Shown piece by piece: positions 36,436 through 44,931 of a stretch of DNA of 64,000 bases (its first letter is position 1; each line of letters begins with the position of its first letter). The DNA lies in the NCBI RefSeq assembly GCF_000381765.1, contig NZ_KB907081.1:62001-126000 (forward strand), read 5' to 3'. Under the pieces are notes generated by a model, which had not been told where the DNA came from, ran no database searches, and saw only the letters and a program-made list of their open reading frames with translations. The DNA comes from [Zimmermannella] faecalis ATCC 13722 (GTDB lineage Bacteria; Actinomycetota; Actinomycetes; Actinomycetales; Microbacteriaceae). A program made the translations under genes and the position numbers.

Positions 36436-37317
36436 CTACGCGTCGGCGAGCAGCTGCTCGGCGAACACGTGCGGCGTGAAACCGGTGAGGTCGTTGATGC
36501 CCTCGCCCGTGCCGATGAGCTTGATCGGCAGGCCCGTGCGCTCCTGCACGGCGAGCACGAACCCGCCCTTCGCCGAACCGTCGAGCTTCGTGACGACGAG
36601 GCCCGTCACCCCGGCGTACTCGATGAACGCCTCGGCCTGCTGCACGCCGTTTTGCCCGGTCGTCGCGTCAAGCACGAGCAGCACCTCGCTCACGGGCGTG
36701 AGCTTCTCGACGACGCGGTGCACCTTGCCGAGCTCATCCATGAGGCCCGACTTTGTCTGCAGCCGGCCGGCGGTGTCGATGATCACCATTTCGATGCCCT
36801 CGCGCATCGCGACCTCGACGGTCTGATACGCGACCGACGCCGGGTCTTGCCCGTACTGCTGCGGCCGCACGATGCGCACATCCGCCCGCATCGCCCACGT
36901 GTCGAGCTGCTCGACGGCGGCCGCACGGAACGTGTCGGCCGCACCCACGACCACCGTGCGGTTGAAGTTGCGCAGGAATCGGGCGAACTTGCCGATCGTC
37001 GTCGTCTTGCCGACGCCGTTCACACCGACCATGAGCGTCACCGCGGGGCGCGCCGAAAGGTTGAGGGTTGTATCGAACTTCGCGAGCCGCTCCTCGATGA
37101 TCTCGCTGAGCATGCGGCGCAGGTCGCGCGGGTCGGTCGTCTGGTGGTGCGCCACCTGGTCGCGCAGCGCCTCGACCACCTCGTCGGTGATCGTCGGGCC
37201 GAAGTCGGCCGTGAGCAGCGCATCCTCGAGGTCTTCCCACGTCGTCTCATCGATCGTCGCGCGTGTAAACATGCCCCGCAGGGCGCTACCGAGTGACCAG
37301 GATCTGCGTTCCGCCAT
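36436..37317 (-). CDS. ftsY: SRP receptor FtsY
   Basis: The product is 293 aa, a short FtsY that lacks the long acidic A domain and starts directly at the N domain (MAERRSWSLGSALRGMF). The G domain has P-loop GVNGVGKT at 98-105, DTAGRLQTKSGLMDE and TKLDGSAKGG, all as in SRP GTPases. It docks Ffh-ribosome complexes at the membrane. ATG at 37317 matches the family N-terminus; longer upstream frames are shadows of the phosphatase. A 39-bp gap divides it from the divergent phosphatase gene. Confidence 0.96.
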   Translation of the reverse strand: MAERRSWSLGSALRGMFTRATIDETTWEDLEDALLTADFGPTITDEVVEALRDQVAHHQTTDPRDLRRMLSEIIEERLAKFDTTLNLSARPAVTLMVGVNGVGKTTTIGKFARFLRNFNRTVVVGAADTFRAAAVEQLDTWAMRADVRIVRPQQYGQDPASVAYQTVEVAMREGIEMVIIDTAGRLQTKSGLMDELGKVHRVVEKLTPVSEVLLVLDATTGQNGVQQAEAFIEYAGVTGLVVTKLDGSAKGGFVLAVQERTGLPIKLIGTGEGINDLTGFTPHVFAEQLLADA

Positions 37318-37356
37318 GGTGCCTAGCCTACGGGAGCGGCCTCTAGGCTGGAGGCC

Positions 37357-37939
37357 ATGCGAATTGGGCTGATCAGACACGGCGAAACCGACTGGAACAA
37401 AGAAGCGCTCTTTCAGGGCACGAGTGACATTCCGCTCAACGACACCGGTCTCGACCAGGCACGACGCAACGCCGTGCTGCTCGAGGGGCAGCCGTGGGGC
37501 GCGCTCTACGCGTCGCCGCTTCGCCGCACGACCCGCACGGCGCAGGAGATCGGCCGCGTGACCGGGCTCGGCGAACCGACCCCGCTGCCCGACATCATCG
37601 AACGCCACTTCGGCGAGCTCGAGGGCGCCACCGTGTTCCTGCCCGACGGCTCGCGCCGCCTCGCCGACCATCCGTCGGTCGAGCCCGTCGAGACCGTGCT
37701 CGAGCGCACCTACCGCGCGCTCGACCGCGTCACGAGCGAGGCCGAGGCGGATGCGCTCATCGTCACGCACGGCACGGTCGTGCGACTGCTGCTGAACGAC
37801 CTGCTGCGAGTGGCCGCCCCCCGCGATCAGCAACCTCGCGCTCACGGTGATCGAAACCGACCCGACCGCGAAGCGCGGATTCCGCGTCGTCGTCGCAAAC
37901 GGGTACCCGGTGTCACCCGACCTCACGCACACCGTGTAG
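37357..37939 (+). pseudogene. Histidine phosphatase with frameshift at C6 tract
   Basis: The first ~155 codons encode a normal phosphoglycerate-mutase-like phosphatase: RIGLIRHGETDWN with the catalytic RHG, LYASPLRRTTRTAQE and the late VTHGTVVRLLL. At a run of six C residues (37817-37822) the frame then changes. Reading one base later restores a family-like C-terminus (ISNLALTVIET, then FRVVVANGYP) and ends at TAG 37939. In the unshifted frame the tail is Arg-rich nonsense to 37944. The catalytic residues precede the shift, so partial function is possible. A homopolymer sequencing error is the simplest alternative. Confidence 0.8.
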
Positions 37940-37951
37940 CCTAGGGCGATG

Positions 37952-38050
37952 TGAAGGGGAGTATTCCTCCTCGGCGTTCTCGTCATCACGGCTGAAACAC
38001 GGAGTTTCTCCCGGGAGCGTCGGCTGCCACGGCAGCGGAAGAGACCTTCA
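37952..38050 (+). ncRNA. yybP-ykoY-type (Mn) riboswitch
   Basis: The leader of terC carries the sequence features of the yybP-ykoY manganese riboswitch. A GGGGAGTA segment follows the 5' closing strand TGAAGG (37952-37957). A long two-arm region follows, and then AGAGACCTTCA, whose CCTTCA (38045-38050) pairs with the 5' strand. The motif is common upstream of TerC-type genes in actinobacteria. Mn2+ binding normally turns on export or homeostasis genes. A competing CCTTC copy at about 38064 could form the expression-platform switch. The call rests on motif pattern and gene context. Confidence 0.8.
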
Positions 38051-38079
38051 GAACGTTCCGCGAACCTTCTGGAGGCACA

Positions 38080-39108
38080 GTGAATCACGTCGATTTCTGG
38101 ATCTGGGCGATCAGCATCGCCGTCATTGTTGGATTCTTCTTCTTCGACTTCTACTCGCACGTTCGGCACGCGCACGTGCCGTCGATGAAGGAGGCCGGCT
38201 TCTGGTCGGTCTTCTACATCGTGCTCTCGTTCGGCTTCATGTTCCTCGTCGCGTGGCAGTGGGACTGGGCACACGCGGGTGACTTCATCACCGGTTACTT
38301 CACCGAGAAGGCGTTGAGCGTCGATAACCTCTTCGTCTTCCTGCTCATCATGATGAGCTTCAAGGTGCCGAAGCTCGCGCAGCAAAAGGTGCTGCTCATC
38401 GGCATCGCGATCGCGCTCGTGCTCCGCACCGTCTTCATCATCGCCGGCGCGTGGGTGCTCGACGCGTGGGCCTGGGTGTTCTACCTCTTCGGCGCGTGGC
38501 TGCTCTACATCGGCGTCAAGCAGTTCATCGACTCGTTCGACGACTCCGACCCCGAAATGCCCGGTTGGGTGCGCCACGTCAAGCGATTCGTGCCGGCGTC
38601 GGACCACTACAACGACGACAAGTGGACGATCGTTGAGAACGGCAAAAAGGTCTTCACGCCGCTCGTCATCGTCGTCGTCGCGCTCGGCTTCACCGACCTG
38701 CTGTTCGCGCTCGACTCGATTCCCGCGATCTTCGGCATCACGCAGGAGCCGTACCTCGTGTTCATGGCGAACGCGCTCGCACTGCTCGGCCTGCGCCAGC
38801 TCTACTTCCTGCTCGACGGCCTGCTCTCACGCCTGAAGTACCTCGACCTCGGCCTCGCGTTCATCCTCACCTTCATCGGCGTGAAGCTCGTGTTCCACGC
38901 GATGCACGTGAACGAGGTGCCGTTCATTAACGGCGGCGAGCCGATTCTCTGGGTGCCCGAGATTCCGACGTGGTTCTCGCTCGTCTACATCTTCGGCGTG
39001 CTGCTCATCGCGATCATCGCGTCGCTCATCTACTCGAAGTACAACTCCTCCGACGACGACGCCCCCGCGGTAGAAGCGTCGGCCGACGAAACCTCCTCCT
39101 CCAACTAG
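38080..39108 (+). CDS. TerC-family membrane protein
   Basis: The product is 342 aa with about eight or nine membrane segments. It shows the two TerC metal-site motifs, EKALSVDNLFVF near residue 75 and FTDLLFALDSIPAIFG near residue 205. Members act in metal (often Mn2+) export or metalation of exported enzymes, and historically in tellurite resistance. GTG at 38080 has GGAGG six bases upstream. It follows the yybP-ykoY-type riboswitch, so Mn-responsive expression is likely. A Ser/Asp/Ala-rich C-terminal tail faces the cytosol. Confidence 0.9.
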   Translation: MNHVDFWIWAISIAVIVGFFFFDFYSHVRHAHVPSMKEAGFWSVFYIVLSFGFMFLVAWQWDWAHAGDFITGYFTEKALSVDNLFVFLLIMMSFKVPKLAQQKVLLIGIAIALVLRTVFIIAGAWVLDAWAWVFYLFGAWLLYIGVKQFIDSFDDSDPEMPGWVRHVKRFVPASDHYNDDKWTIVENGKKVFTPLVIVVVALGFTDLLFALDSIPAIFGITQEPYLVFMANALALLGLRQLYFLLDGLLSRLKYLDLGLAFILTFIGVKLVFHAMHVNEVPFINGGEPILWVPEIPTWFSLVYIFGVLLIAIIASLIYSKYNSSDDDAPAVEASADETSSSN

Positions 39109-39113
39109 AACCT

Positions 39114-39181
39114 CGCAGTTGAGTGGTCGAAAGTTGCTGTTGTGCGGCCGCACAACAGCAACTTTCGACCACTCAACTGCG
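39114..39181. terminator. Perfect 68-bp palindrome between terC and prpC
   Basis: The bases form a perfect inverted repeat, with 34-bp arms and no spacer, centred on GCGGCCGC. It begins six bases after the terC stop and ends six bases before the prpC stop, exactly filling the convergent gap. As RNA it forms an extremely stable hairpin in either direction. Bidirectional termination is the obvious role. Confidence 0.8.
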
Positions 39182-39186
39182 GGGAA

Positions 39187-40296
39187 TTAGAGGTGGCGTT
39201 CTTCGGGGCCGTTGTACACCGAGAGCGGGCGAATCAGGGCGTTGTTCGCGTTCTGTTCAAGCACGTGCGCCGTCCAGCCCGTCACCCGCGCCGCGACGAA
39301 CAGCGGCGTGAAGGTCGGGGTGTCGAAGCCCATGAGGTGGTACGTCGGGCCGGCCGGGTAGTCGAGGTTCGGGTAGATCCCCTTGCGCTCGAGGAACTCG
39401 TCGGCGAGCGTGCGATACAGCTCGAGCATGTCCTCGCGACCGACGTGCGCGATCATCCGTTCCATCGCCGCCTGCATCGTCGGCACGCGCGAGTCGCCGT
39501 GCTTGTAGACGCGGTGGCCGAAGCCCATGATCTTCTTCTTGTTCGCGAGCGCGTCGTCGAGCCACGGCACGACGTTCTCGGCCGAGCCGATCTCGGCGAA
39601 CGTGTGCATGACCGCCTCGTTCGCGCCGCCGTGCAGCGCGCCTTTGAGCGCGCCGACCGCGCCCGTAACTGCGCTGTAGAGGTCGGCGGTCGTCGACGCG
39701 ATGACCCGCGCCGTGAACGTCGAGGCATTGAAGGAGTGCTCCGCGTAGAGCACCATCGACACGCGGAACGCGTCGACCACCTCGGGCGCGGCTTCCTCGC
39801 CGAACGCCATCCAGAGGAAGTTCTGCGAGTAGTCGAGGTCGTCGCGCGGCGTGACGACCTCCTGCCCGTGGCGACGGCGCTGGTCGTACGCGACGACGGC
39901 CGGCAGCTGTGCGAACAGTCGCTTCGCCTTCACGAGGTTCGCCTCGGCCGAGTTGTCCTCGGTCGTCTCGTCAGACGCGCCGATGACCGACACCGCCGTG
40001 CGCACAACATCCATGGGATGCGCCGAGGTCGGCAGCGTGTCGATCAGCGACTTCAGCTGCGGTTCGAGCGCCCGGTGTTCGCGTTCGAACCGCGCAAACT
40101 CGGCCGTCTCGTCGTCGGTCGGCAGCTCCCCGTTCCACAGCAGCAGCGCGACCTGCTCGTAGCTGCAGCGCTCGGCGAGTTCCTGCACGGGATACCCGCG
40201 GTAGAGCAGCGAGTTCGACTCGGGATTCACGCTGGAGACGGCCGTGTAGTCGACGGGCACGCCCGCGAGCCCCTTATAGATTTCCTTCGATTCCAT
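39187..40296 (-). CDS. prpC: 2-Methylcitrate synthase
   Basis: The product is 369 aa of the citrate-synthase family. The catalytic residues occur in GALHGGANEAV (His), IMGFGHRVYK (His) and the Asp of PNLDYPAG. Its length and the short N-terminus fit the methylcitrate/type II group, and it lies 17 bp downstream of prpB, so it should condense propionyl-CoA with oxaloacetate. Many such enzymes also use acetyl-CoA. It ends next to the 68-bp palindrome, which closes the operon. Confidence 0.92.
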   Translation of the reverse strand: MESKEIYKGLAGVPVDYTAVSSVNPESNSLLYRGYPVQELAERCSYEQVALLLWNGELPTDDETAEFARFEREHRALEPQLKSLIDTLPTSAHPMDVVRTAVSVIGASDETTEDNSAEANLVKAKRLFAQLPAVVAYDQRRRHGQEVVTPRDDLDYSQNFLWMAFGEEAAPEVVDAFRVSMVLYAEHSFNASTFTARVIASTTADLYSAVTGAVGALKGALHGGANEAVMHTFAEIGSAENVVPWLDDALANKKKIMGFGHRVYKHGDSRVPTMQAAMERMIAHVGREDMLELYRTLADEFLERKGIYPNLDYPAGPTYHLMGFDTPTFTPLFVAARVTGWTAHVLEQNANNALIRPLSVYNGPEERHL

Positions 40297-40313
40297 CGAA
40301 TGCTCCTTTGCAG

Positions 40314-41213
40314 TCAGCGCTCAACCCGAAAGTTGAACACCGAGGTGTCGAATCGGTTATACGCCTCGTAGTCGAGCAGGTCGTACAGGTCGGCGCGGTG
40401 CTGCATCTCGTCGAGCTTGTCGCGCAGGTGCCCCGACGCGGTGAGCTCGTCGAGCGCGCGCTCGGTTGCGCCCATCGAGATGCGAAGCATCGACACGGGC
40501 CAGATCACGAGGTTCATGCCGACGTCGCGCAGCTGGTCGACAGAGAACAGCTCGCTCTTGCCGAACTCGGTCATGTTCGCGAGCAGTGGCACGTCGACGG
40601 CGGCCCGCATCGCGGCGAACTCGTCGAGCGTGCGCATCGCCTCGGGGAAGATCGCGTCGGCGCCCGCGTCGACGAGTGCCTTCGCGCGGTCGAGCGCGGC
40701 GTCGAGCCCCTCGGCGGCACGAATGTCGGTGCGCGCCATGATGAGGAAGTTCGGGTCGCGCCGGGCGTCGACGGCGGCCCGGATGCGCTTGATCGCGGTG
40801 TCGTCATCGACGACCTGCTTGCCGTCGAGGTGGCCGCACCGCTTCGGGTTGACCTGGTCTTCGATGTGGGCGCCGCCGAGGCCCGCGTCTTCGAGCTCCT
40901 GAATCGTGCGGGCGACGTTCATCGGCTCGCCGAAGCCGGTGTCGGCGTCGATGATGGCGGGCAGGTCGGTGACGCGGGCGATCTGTCGGCCGCGACTGGC
41001 GACCTCGCTCAGGGTCGTGAGGCCGATGTCGGGCAGCCCGAGGTCGGCGGCGAGCACGGCGCCCGAGATGTAGACGCCGTCGAAGCCCTTGCGCTCGATC
41101 ATCCGCGCCGAGAGCGGGTTGAACGCGCCGGGGAACCGCAGGAGCTCCCCCGAGGCGAGCCGTTCGCGCAGCCGCGCGCGCTTGTCGGCGACGGTCGTGG
41201 TGCTGTAGAACAT
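40314..41213 (-). CDS. prpB: 2-Methylisocitrate lyase
   Basis: The product is 299 aa of the isocitrate-lyase/PEP-mutase superfamily. The catalytic loop reads KRCGH (124-128) and the metal ligands are in IIDADTGFG and HIEDQ. It splits 2-methylisocitrate to pyruvate and succinate in the methylcitrate cycle. Its place between prpD and prpC supports the call. AGGAG precedes ATG at 41213. Confidence 0.94.
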   Translation of the reverse strand: MFYSTTTVADKRARLRERLASGELLRFPGAFNPLSARMIERKGFDGVYISGAVLAADLGLPDIGLTTLSEVASRGRQIARVTDLPAIIDADTGFGEPMNVARTIQELEDAGLGGAHIEDQVNPKRCGHLDGKQVVDDDTAIKRIRAAVDARRDPNFLIMARTDIRAAEGLDAALDRAKALVDAGADAIFPEAMRTLDEFAAMRAAVDVPLLANMTEFGKSELFSVDQLRDVGMNLVIWPVSMLRISMGATERALDELTASGHLRDKLDEMQHRADLYDLLDYEAYNRFDTSVFNFRVER

Positions 41214-41246
41214 TGCTCCTCCTAGAGAAACGTCGGAACGGGCCGG

Positions 41247-42782
41247 CTAGAACAGGCCGGCGATGGGGCTCGCGGTGAGCGTGCCCGGCGCGGCGACGAT
41301 CGTGAGCTGGCCGAGCTCGTCGGGCGCGAGTTCGGGCAGGCGCTGCGCGACGTCAAGGAATCGCTCGATCTCGGCGGCTTCGAGCACGCCCTCGGCGAGC
41401 GTGCGGAACTTCGCAACGTACTGGTCGCGCGCGAACGGGCGGGCCCCGAGCGGATGCGCGTCGGCGACGGCGATCTCGTCGCGAATCTCACGCCCGTCGG
41501 TGAGGCGAATGACGACGGCCCCGCCGAACGCCTTCTCGGCGATGTCGAGCGAGTGGTAGCGGCGCGTCCACTCCGCATCCTCGACGGTCGTGACCTTCTG
41601 CCAGAGCGCGACGGTGTCGGGTCGCGCGGCGCGCTCGGGCGCGTACGAGTCGACGTGGTGCCACGCGCCGTCTTGCAGCGCGACGGTGAAGATGTACGGG
41701 ATCGAGTGGTCGAGCGTCTCGCGCGACGCCGTCGGGTCGTACTTCTGCGGGTCGTTCGCGCCCGAGCCGATGACGTAGTGGGTGTGGTGCGAGGTTTGAA
41801 TCTCGATCGACTCGACGAGCTCGGGGTTCGACACGAGCTCGGGATACGCGCCGTGGAGCTTCCGCGCGAGGTCGATCCACGCCTGCGCCTGGTACTCGGC
41901 CGAGTGCTCCTTCGTGTACGTGTCGAGAATCGCCCGCTTCGCCTCGCCGGCGCCGGGCAGCGGCACGGTGTAGCGGCCCTCGGGGCCGTCGAGCAGCCAG
42001 GCGATAACGCCGTCTTCGCCCTCGTAGATCGGCGTCGGGCTCGTCTGGCCGCGCATCGCCCGGTCGACGGCCTCGACGGCCATCTTGCCGGCGAACGCGG
42101 GTGCGTGCGCCTTCCACGTCGAGATCTCACCCTTGCGCGACTGGCGGGTCGCGGTGGTGGTGTGCAGCGCCTGCCCGATCGCCTGGAAGATCGTTTCCGG
42201 GTCGAGGCCGAGCAGCGTGCCGATGCCGGCGGCGGCCGACGGGCCCAGGTGGGCGACGTGGTCGATCTTGTGCTTGTGCAGCGAGATGCCCTTCACGAGG
42301 TCGACCTGCACCTCGTATCCGGTCGCGATGCCGCGCACGAGGTCGCGGCCCGTCACGCCGTTCGCGGCCGCGCGGTGCTGCGCGACCGCGAGGATCGGCG
42401 GGATGTTGTCGCCCGGGTGCGAGTACTCGGCGGCGAGGAACGTGTCGTGAAAGTCGAGCTCGCGCACGGCGACGCCGTTCGCCCAGGCGGCCCACTCGGG
42501 GCTCGTGCGCTCGTCGGTGGCGAGGCCGAAGACTGTGGCGCCCTCGCCGCCGCGCGACACGGGGTGGGCGGTTGCCTGCCCGCGGGCGGCGATGATCGGG
42601 GCACGGTTGAGCGACGCGGCCGCGACCGAGGCGTTGTCGATGACGCGGTTGATGACCATCTCGGTGACGTCGTCGTCGACCTCGACGGGGTCGGCCGCGA
42701 GCGCGGCGAGCTTCCACGCGAGCTGGTCTTCGCGGGCGAGCTGTTCGTCGGAGCGGTAGGTGCGAACTTCGTGGTCGTGCAC
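41247..42782 (-). CDS. prpD: 2-Methylcitrate dehydratase (PrpD)
   Basis: The product is 511 aa of the MmgE/PrpD family. It includes [20 protein letters not shown], then [19 protein letters not shown], and [20 protein letters not shown]. It dehydrates methylcitrate to 2-methyl-cis-aconitate without an iron-sulfur cluster. It is the first enzyme gene after the GntR regulator, with 60 bp between them, and 33 bp separate it from prpB. No prpE is visible, so propionyl-CoA must come from elsewhere (for example odd-chain or branched-chain degradation). Confidence 0.93.
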   Translation of the reverse strand: MHDHEVRTYRSDEQLAREDQLAWKLAALAADPVEVDDDVTEMVINRVIDNASVAAASLNRAPIIAARGQATAHPVSRGGEGATVFGLATDERTSPEWAAWANGVAVRELDFHDTFLAAEYSHPGDNIPPILAVAQHRAAANGVTGRDLVRGIATGYEVQVDLVKGISLHKHKIDHVAHLGPSAAAGIGTLLGLDPETIFQAIGQALHTTTATRQSRKGEISTWKAHAPAFAGKMAVEAVDRAMRGQTSPTPIYEGEDGVIAWLLDGPEGRYTVPLPGAGEAKRAILDTYTKEHSAEYQAQAWIDLARKLHGAYPELVSNPELVESIEIQTSHHTHYVIGSGANDPQKYDPTASRETLDHSIPYIFTVALQDGAWHHVDSYAPERAARPDTVALWQKVTTVEDAEWTRRYHSLDIAEKAFGGAVVIRLTDGREIRDEIAVADAHPLGARPFARDQYVAKFRTLAEGVLEAAEIERFLDVAQRLPELAPDELGQLTIVAAPGTLTASPIAGLF

Positions 42783-42842
42783 GGTGGTCCTTTCGGCGGG
42801 GCGGGTCAGCAGGGTTGGATACTCGGTGGCGGAGACGCGGGG

Positions 42843-43481
42843 TCAGGTGTCGATGCGCGCGAGCGCGTTGCGCAGGCTGCGGCTGAGGTGAACGTGGGTC
42901 GCGTGCGTCGCGAGCTCGGCGTCGCCCGCGAGGATCGCGTCGACGACGAGGAGGTGTTCGGCGGCGGCCTCGCGCAGCCGATCGGGGTCGTGGCGCGCAA
43001 TGCGGCGCACGCGTGCCGAGTGCAGGCGGGCGCTCGACAGCGCGGCCTCGAGGTAGGGGTTTGCGACGGCGGCCGAGATGGCCGCGTCAAGGTCGTCAAC
43101 CACCTCGAAGTAGCGGGCAACGCCCGACTCCCCCGCCTCGAGCTGCTGGGGTGCCGCGGCGAGCCGCTCGCGGAGCTCGGCGAACGGTGCCTCGTCGCGC
43201 CGGCGGGCGGCGAGCGACGCGGCCGTCGCCTCGAGCGCCTGCCGCAGCTCGTACACCTCGCGGATGCGCTCGGCCGAGAGGTCGGTCACGACGAGCACGC
43301 GCGGCGACTGTGCCCGCACGAGGCCGTCGGCGGTGAGGCGCGTGAACGCGGCGCGCACCGGAGTGCGGCTCACCCCGAGCCGGGTCGACTGCTCGACCTC
43401 GGCGAGCTGGGTGCCGGGCTCGAGCACGCCGTCGAGGATCTCGTCGCGCAGTGTTGCGTACGCTCGTTCGCTCGCGCGCAT
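42843..43481 (-). CDS. GntR-family regulator of the prp operon
   Basis: The product is 212 aa with an N-terminal GntR winged HTH (LEPGTQLAEVEQSTRLGVSRTPVRAAF) and an all-helical FadR-type (FCD) effector domain. AGGAG precedes the ATG at 43481. It lies directly upstream of prpD in the same orientation and so probably controls propionate catabolism and itself. Two palindromic sequences in its upstream region are candidate operators. Methylcitrate or propionyl-CoA could be the signal, but this is inference. Confidence 0.86.
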   Translation of the reverse strand: MRASERAYATLRDEILDGVLEPGTQLAEVEQSTRLGVSRTPVRAAFTRLTADGLVRAQSPRVLVVTDLSAERIREVYELRQALEATAASLAARRRDEAPFAELRERLAAAPQQLEAGESGVARYFEVVDDLDAAISAAVANPYLEAALSSARLHSARVRRIARHDPDRLREAAAEHLLVVDAILAGDAELATHATHVHLSRSLRNALARIDT

Positions 43482-43497
43482 CTGACCTCCTCGTAGT

Positions 43498-43564
43498 TAT
43501 GCATACATTAACGCGCCATTACGCGAACTACCAGCCTCAGAACCTGAGTAACGTATACACAACC
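43498..43564 (-). promoter_or_regulatory. AT-rich palindromic sites before GntR-prp operon
   Basis: In an otherwise GC-rich spacer, two AT-rich sites stand out: TATGCATACATTAA at 43498-43511 and GTAACGTATACACAACC at 43548-43564, with the palindromes ATGCAT and GTATAC at their cores. They lie 15-80 bp before the GntR start and are plausible GntR operators or promoter elements. Confidence 0.45.
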
Positions 43565-43579
43565 GGGCCATGCCCGGCG

Positions 43580-44452
43580 CTACGGCAGCAGCCCCTCCCG
43601 GCGCGCGGCAGCGACCGCGGCGGCGCGCGAGTGCTCCCCGAGCTTGCGAAGCACCGACCCGAGATAGCTCTTCACGGTCGACTCCGTCAGCCCGAGCTCG
43701 GCACCGATCTCGGCGTTGCGCCAACCGAGCGCGACGTACCCGAGCACGTCGAGTTCGCGCGGCGAGAGCGGCCCCCGCGCCGCGCGGGGCGCGTCGAGCT
43801 CGGGATGCGCGATGCCAACCAGGCGCCGCTCGAGCGCCTCGAGGCGCAGCCGCAGGGCGTCGTCGCCGACGTCGGCGCTGATCGCGCGCAGCTCGGCGTA
43901 GCTCGAGCGCAGCAGTTCGAGCTGTGTCGCCGTGATCGGCGCCGCGGCGCGCATCGTCACGCGGGCAGCGTCGGCGGCCCGCTCGCGCGCCCGCACGACC
44001 TGGTCTCGCGCCCGCAGCCGCCGGGCGAGTTCGGCGGCCGTGCGCTCGGCCGACCCGAGCACGACCGGGCCGAGTGGCGCATCCGTTCGGCTCGCCCCGT
44101 AAATGACGCCGCGCATCGCGCCCTCGACCTCGATTGGCACCGCAATCAGCGACCGCACGCCCTCGCCGAGCACCGCCCGGTCGTAGTCGTGCGTGATCGC
44201 TCGCGACCGGCCGTAGTGCGTCGTGAGCTTCGGCCGCCGTTCGGCGATCACGCGCCCGCCGAGACCGCGGGTCGTGCGAACGTGCAGGCCGGCCATCGTG
44301 CCCGTGATCTGCCCTCGCAGCGCCGTCACCTGCACGCCCTCGTCGCTCGCCATGCCACCGAACACGAACGGGAACGCGCCGTCGCGCTTCAGTTCGTCGA
44401 GGCTGCGTTCGAGCAGCTCGTACTCGGACAGGACACTGCTTCGTTGCATCAT
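43580..44452 (-). CDS. GAF-LuxR transcriptional regulator
   Basis: The product is about 290 aa. The first 150 residues form a GAF-like sensor (GLGGRVIAERRPKLTTHY, SLIAVPIEVEGAMRGVIYG). The last 65 form a LuxR HTH (LSPRELDVLGYVALGWRNAE, then STVKSYLGSVLRKLGEHS). A family with this layout is often encoded beside acetate/monocarboxylate symporters or acyl-CoA synthetases in actinobacteria. It is divergent from the DUF485-ActP pair and should control it. The start is uncertain between ATG 44452, ATG 44449 and an upstream TTG. Confidence 0.82.
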   Translation of the reverse strand: MMQRSSVLSEYELLERSLDELKRDGAFPFVFGGMASDEGVQVTALRGQITGTMAGLHVRTTRGLGGRVIAERRPKLTTHYGRSRAITHDYDRAVLGEGVRSLIAVPIEVEGAMRGVIYGASRTDAPLGPVVLGSAERTAAELARRLRARDQVVRARERAADAARVTMRAAAPITATQLELLRSSYAELRAISADVGDDALRLRLEALERRLVGIAHPELDAPRAARGPLSPRELDVLGYVALGWRNAEIGAELGLTESTVKSYLGSVLRKLGEHSRAAAVAAARREGLLP

Positions 44453-44571
44453 CGCTACCAACTTTCGGAGGTAGTAGGCACTCTAGCGAATCCCTAACTT
44501 TGGTCGACAGTGGCGCAACGTGGCGCCGCTGCCCGCCGCAGCGTTGCGGACGCGGACGAGAAGGAGGCCCC

Positions 44572-44931
44572 GTGCCCAGACCATCCGACGAGGAGCCCGC
44601 GGTCGACTACGTCGCCGTGCAGAACTCCGCAGAATTCCAGTCACACCGACGCAAACAGCGATCGTTCGTGTTCCCCATGGCGATCTTCTTTTTGCTCTGG
44701 TACTTCGCCTACGTGCTACTCGGCGCGTACGCCCACGACTTCATGGCGACGCCCGTGTGGGGCCACGTCAACGTGGGCCTGATCCTCGGGCTCCTCCAGT
44801 TCGTGACGACCTTCGGCATCACGACCTGGTACGTGCGGTTCGCGAACCGCAACCTCGACCCCGAATCCGAACACCTCCGCGCCGAGCTCGAAGACCTCGA
44901 GTCGAAGGCGCACGACGGGAGCCGCTCGTGA
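44572..44931 (+). CDS. DUF485 membrane protein (ActP partner)
   Basis: The product is 119 aa with two hydrophobic segments (about residues 36-58 and 72-94) of the DUF485/YjcH type. Such proteins are encoded with ActP-type symporters and are thought to assist them. GTG at 44572 with AAGGAGG is the start. Its stop overlaps the start of the symporter by four bases (GTGA), so the two are translationally coupled. Confidence 0.88.
   Translation: MPRPSDEEPAVDYVAVQNSAEFQSHRRKQRSFVFPMAIFFLLWYFAYVLLGAYAHDFMATPVWGHVNVGLILGLLQFVTTFGITTWYVRFANRNLDPESEHLRAELEDLESKAHDGSRS

Noticed and set aside
41454-43496. Open frame of 680 codons on the plus strand over prpD and GntR
   Set aside because: Val/Arg/Gly-rich composition and no motifs; prpD and the GntR gene on the minus strand are clear family members.
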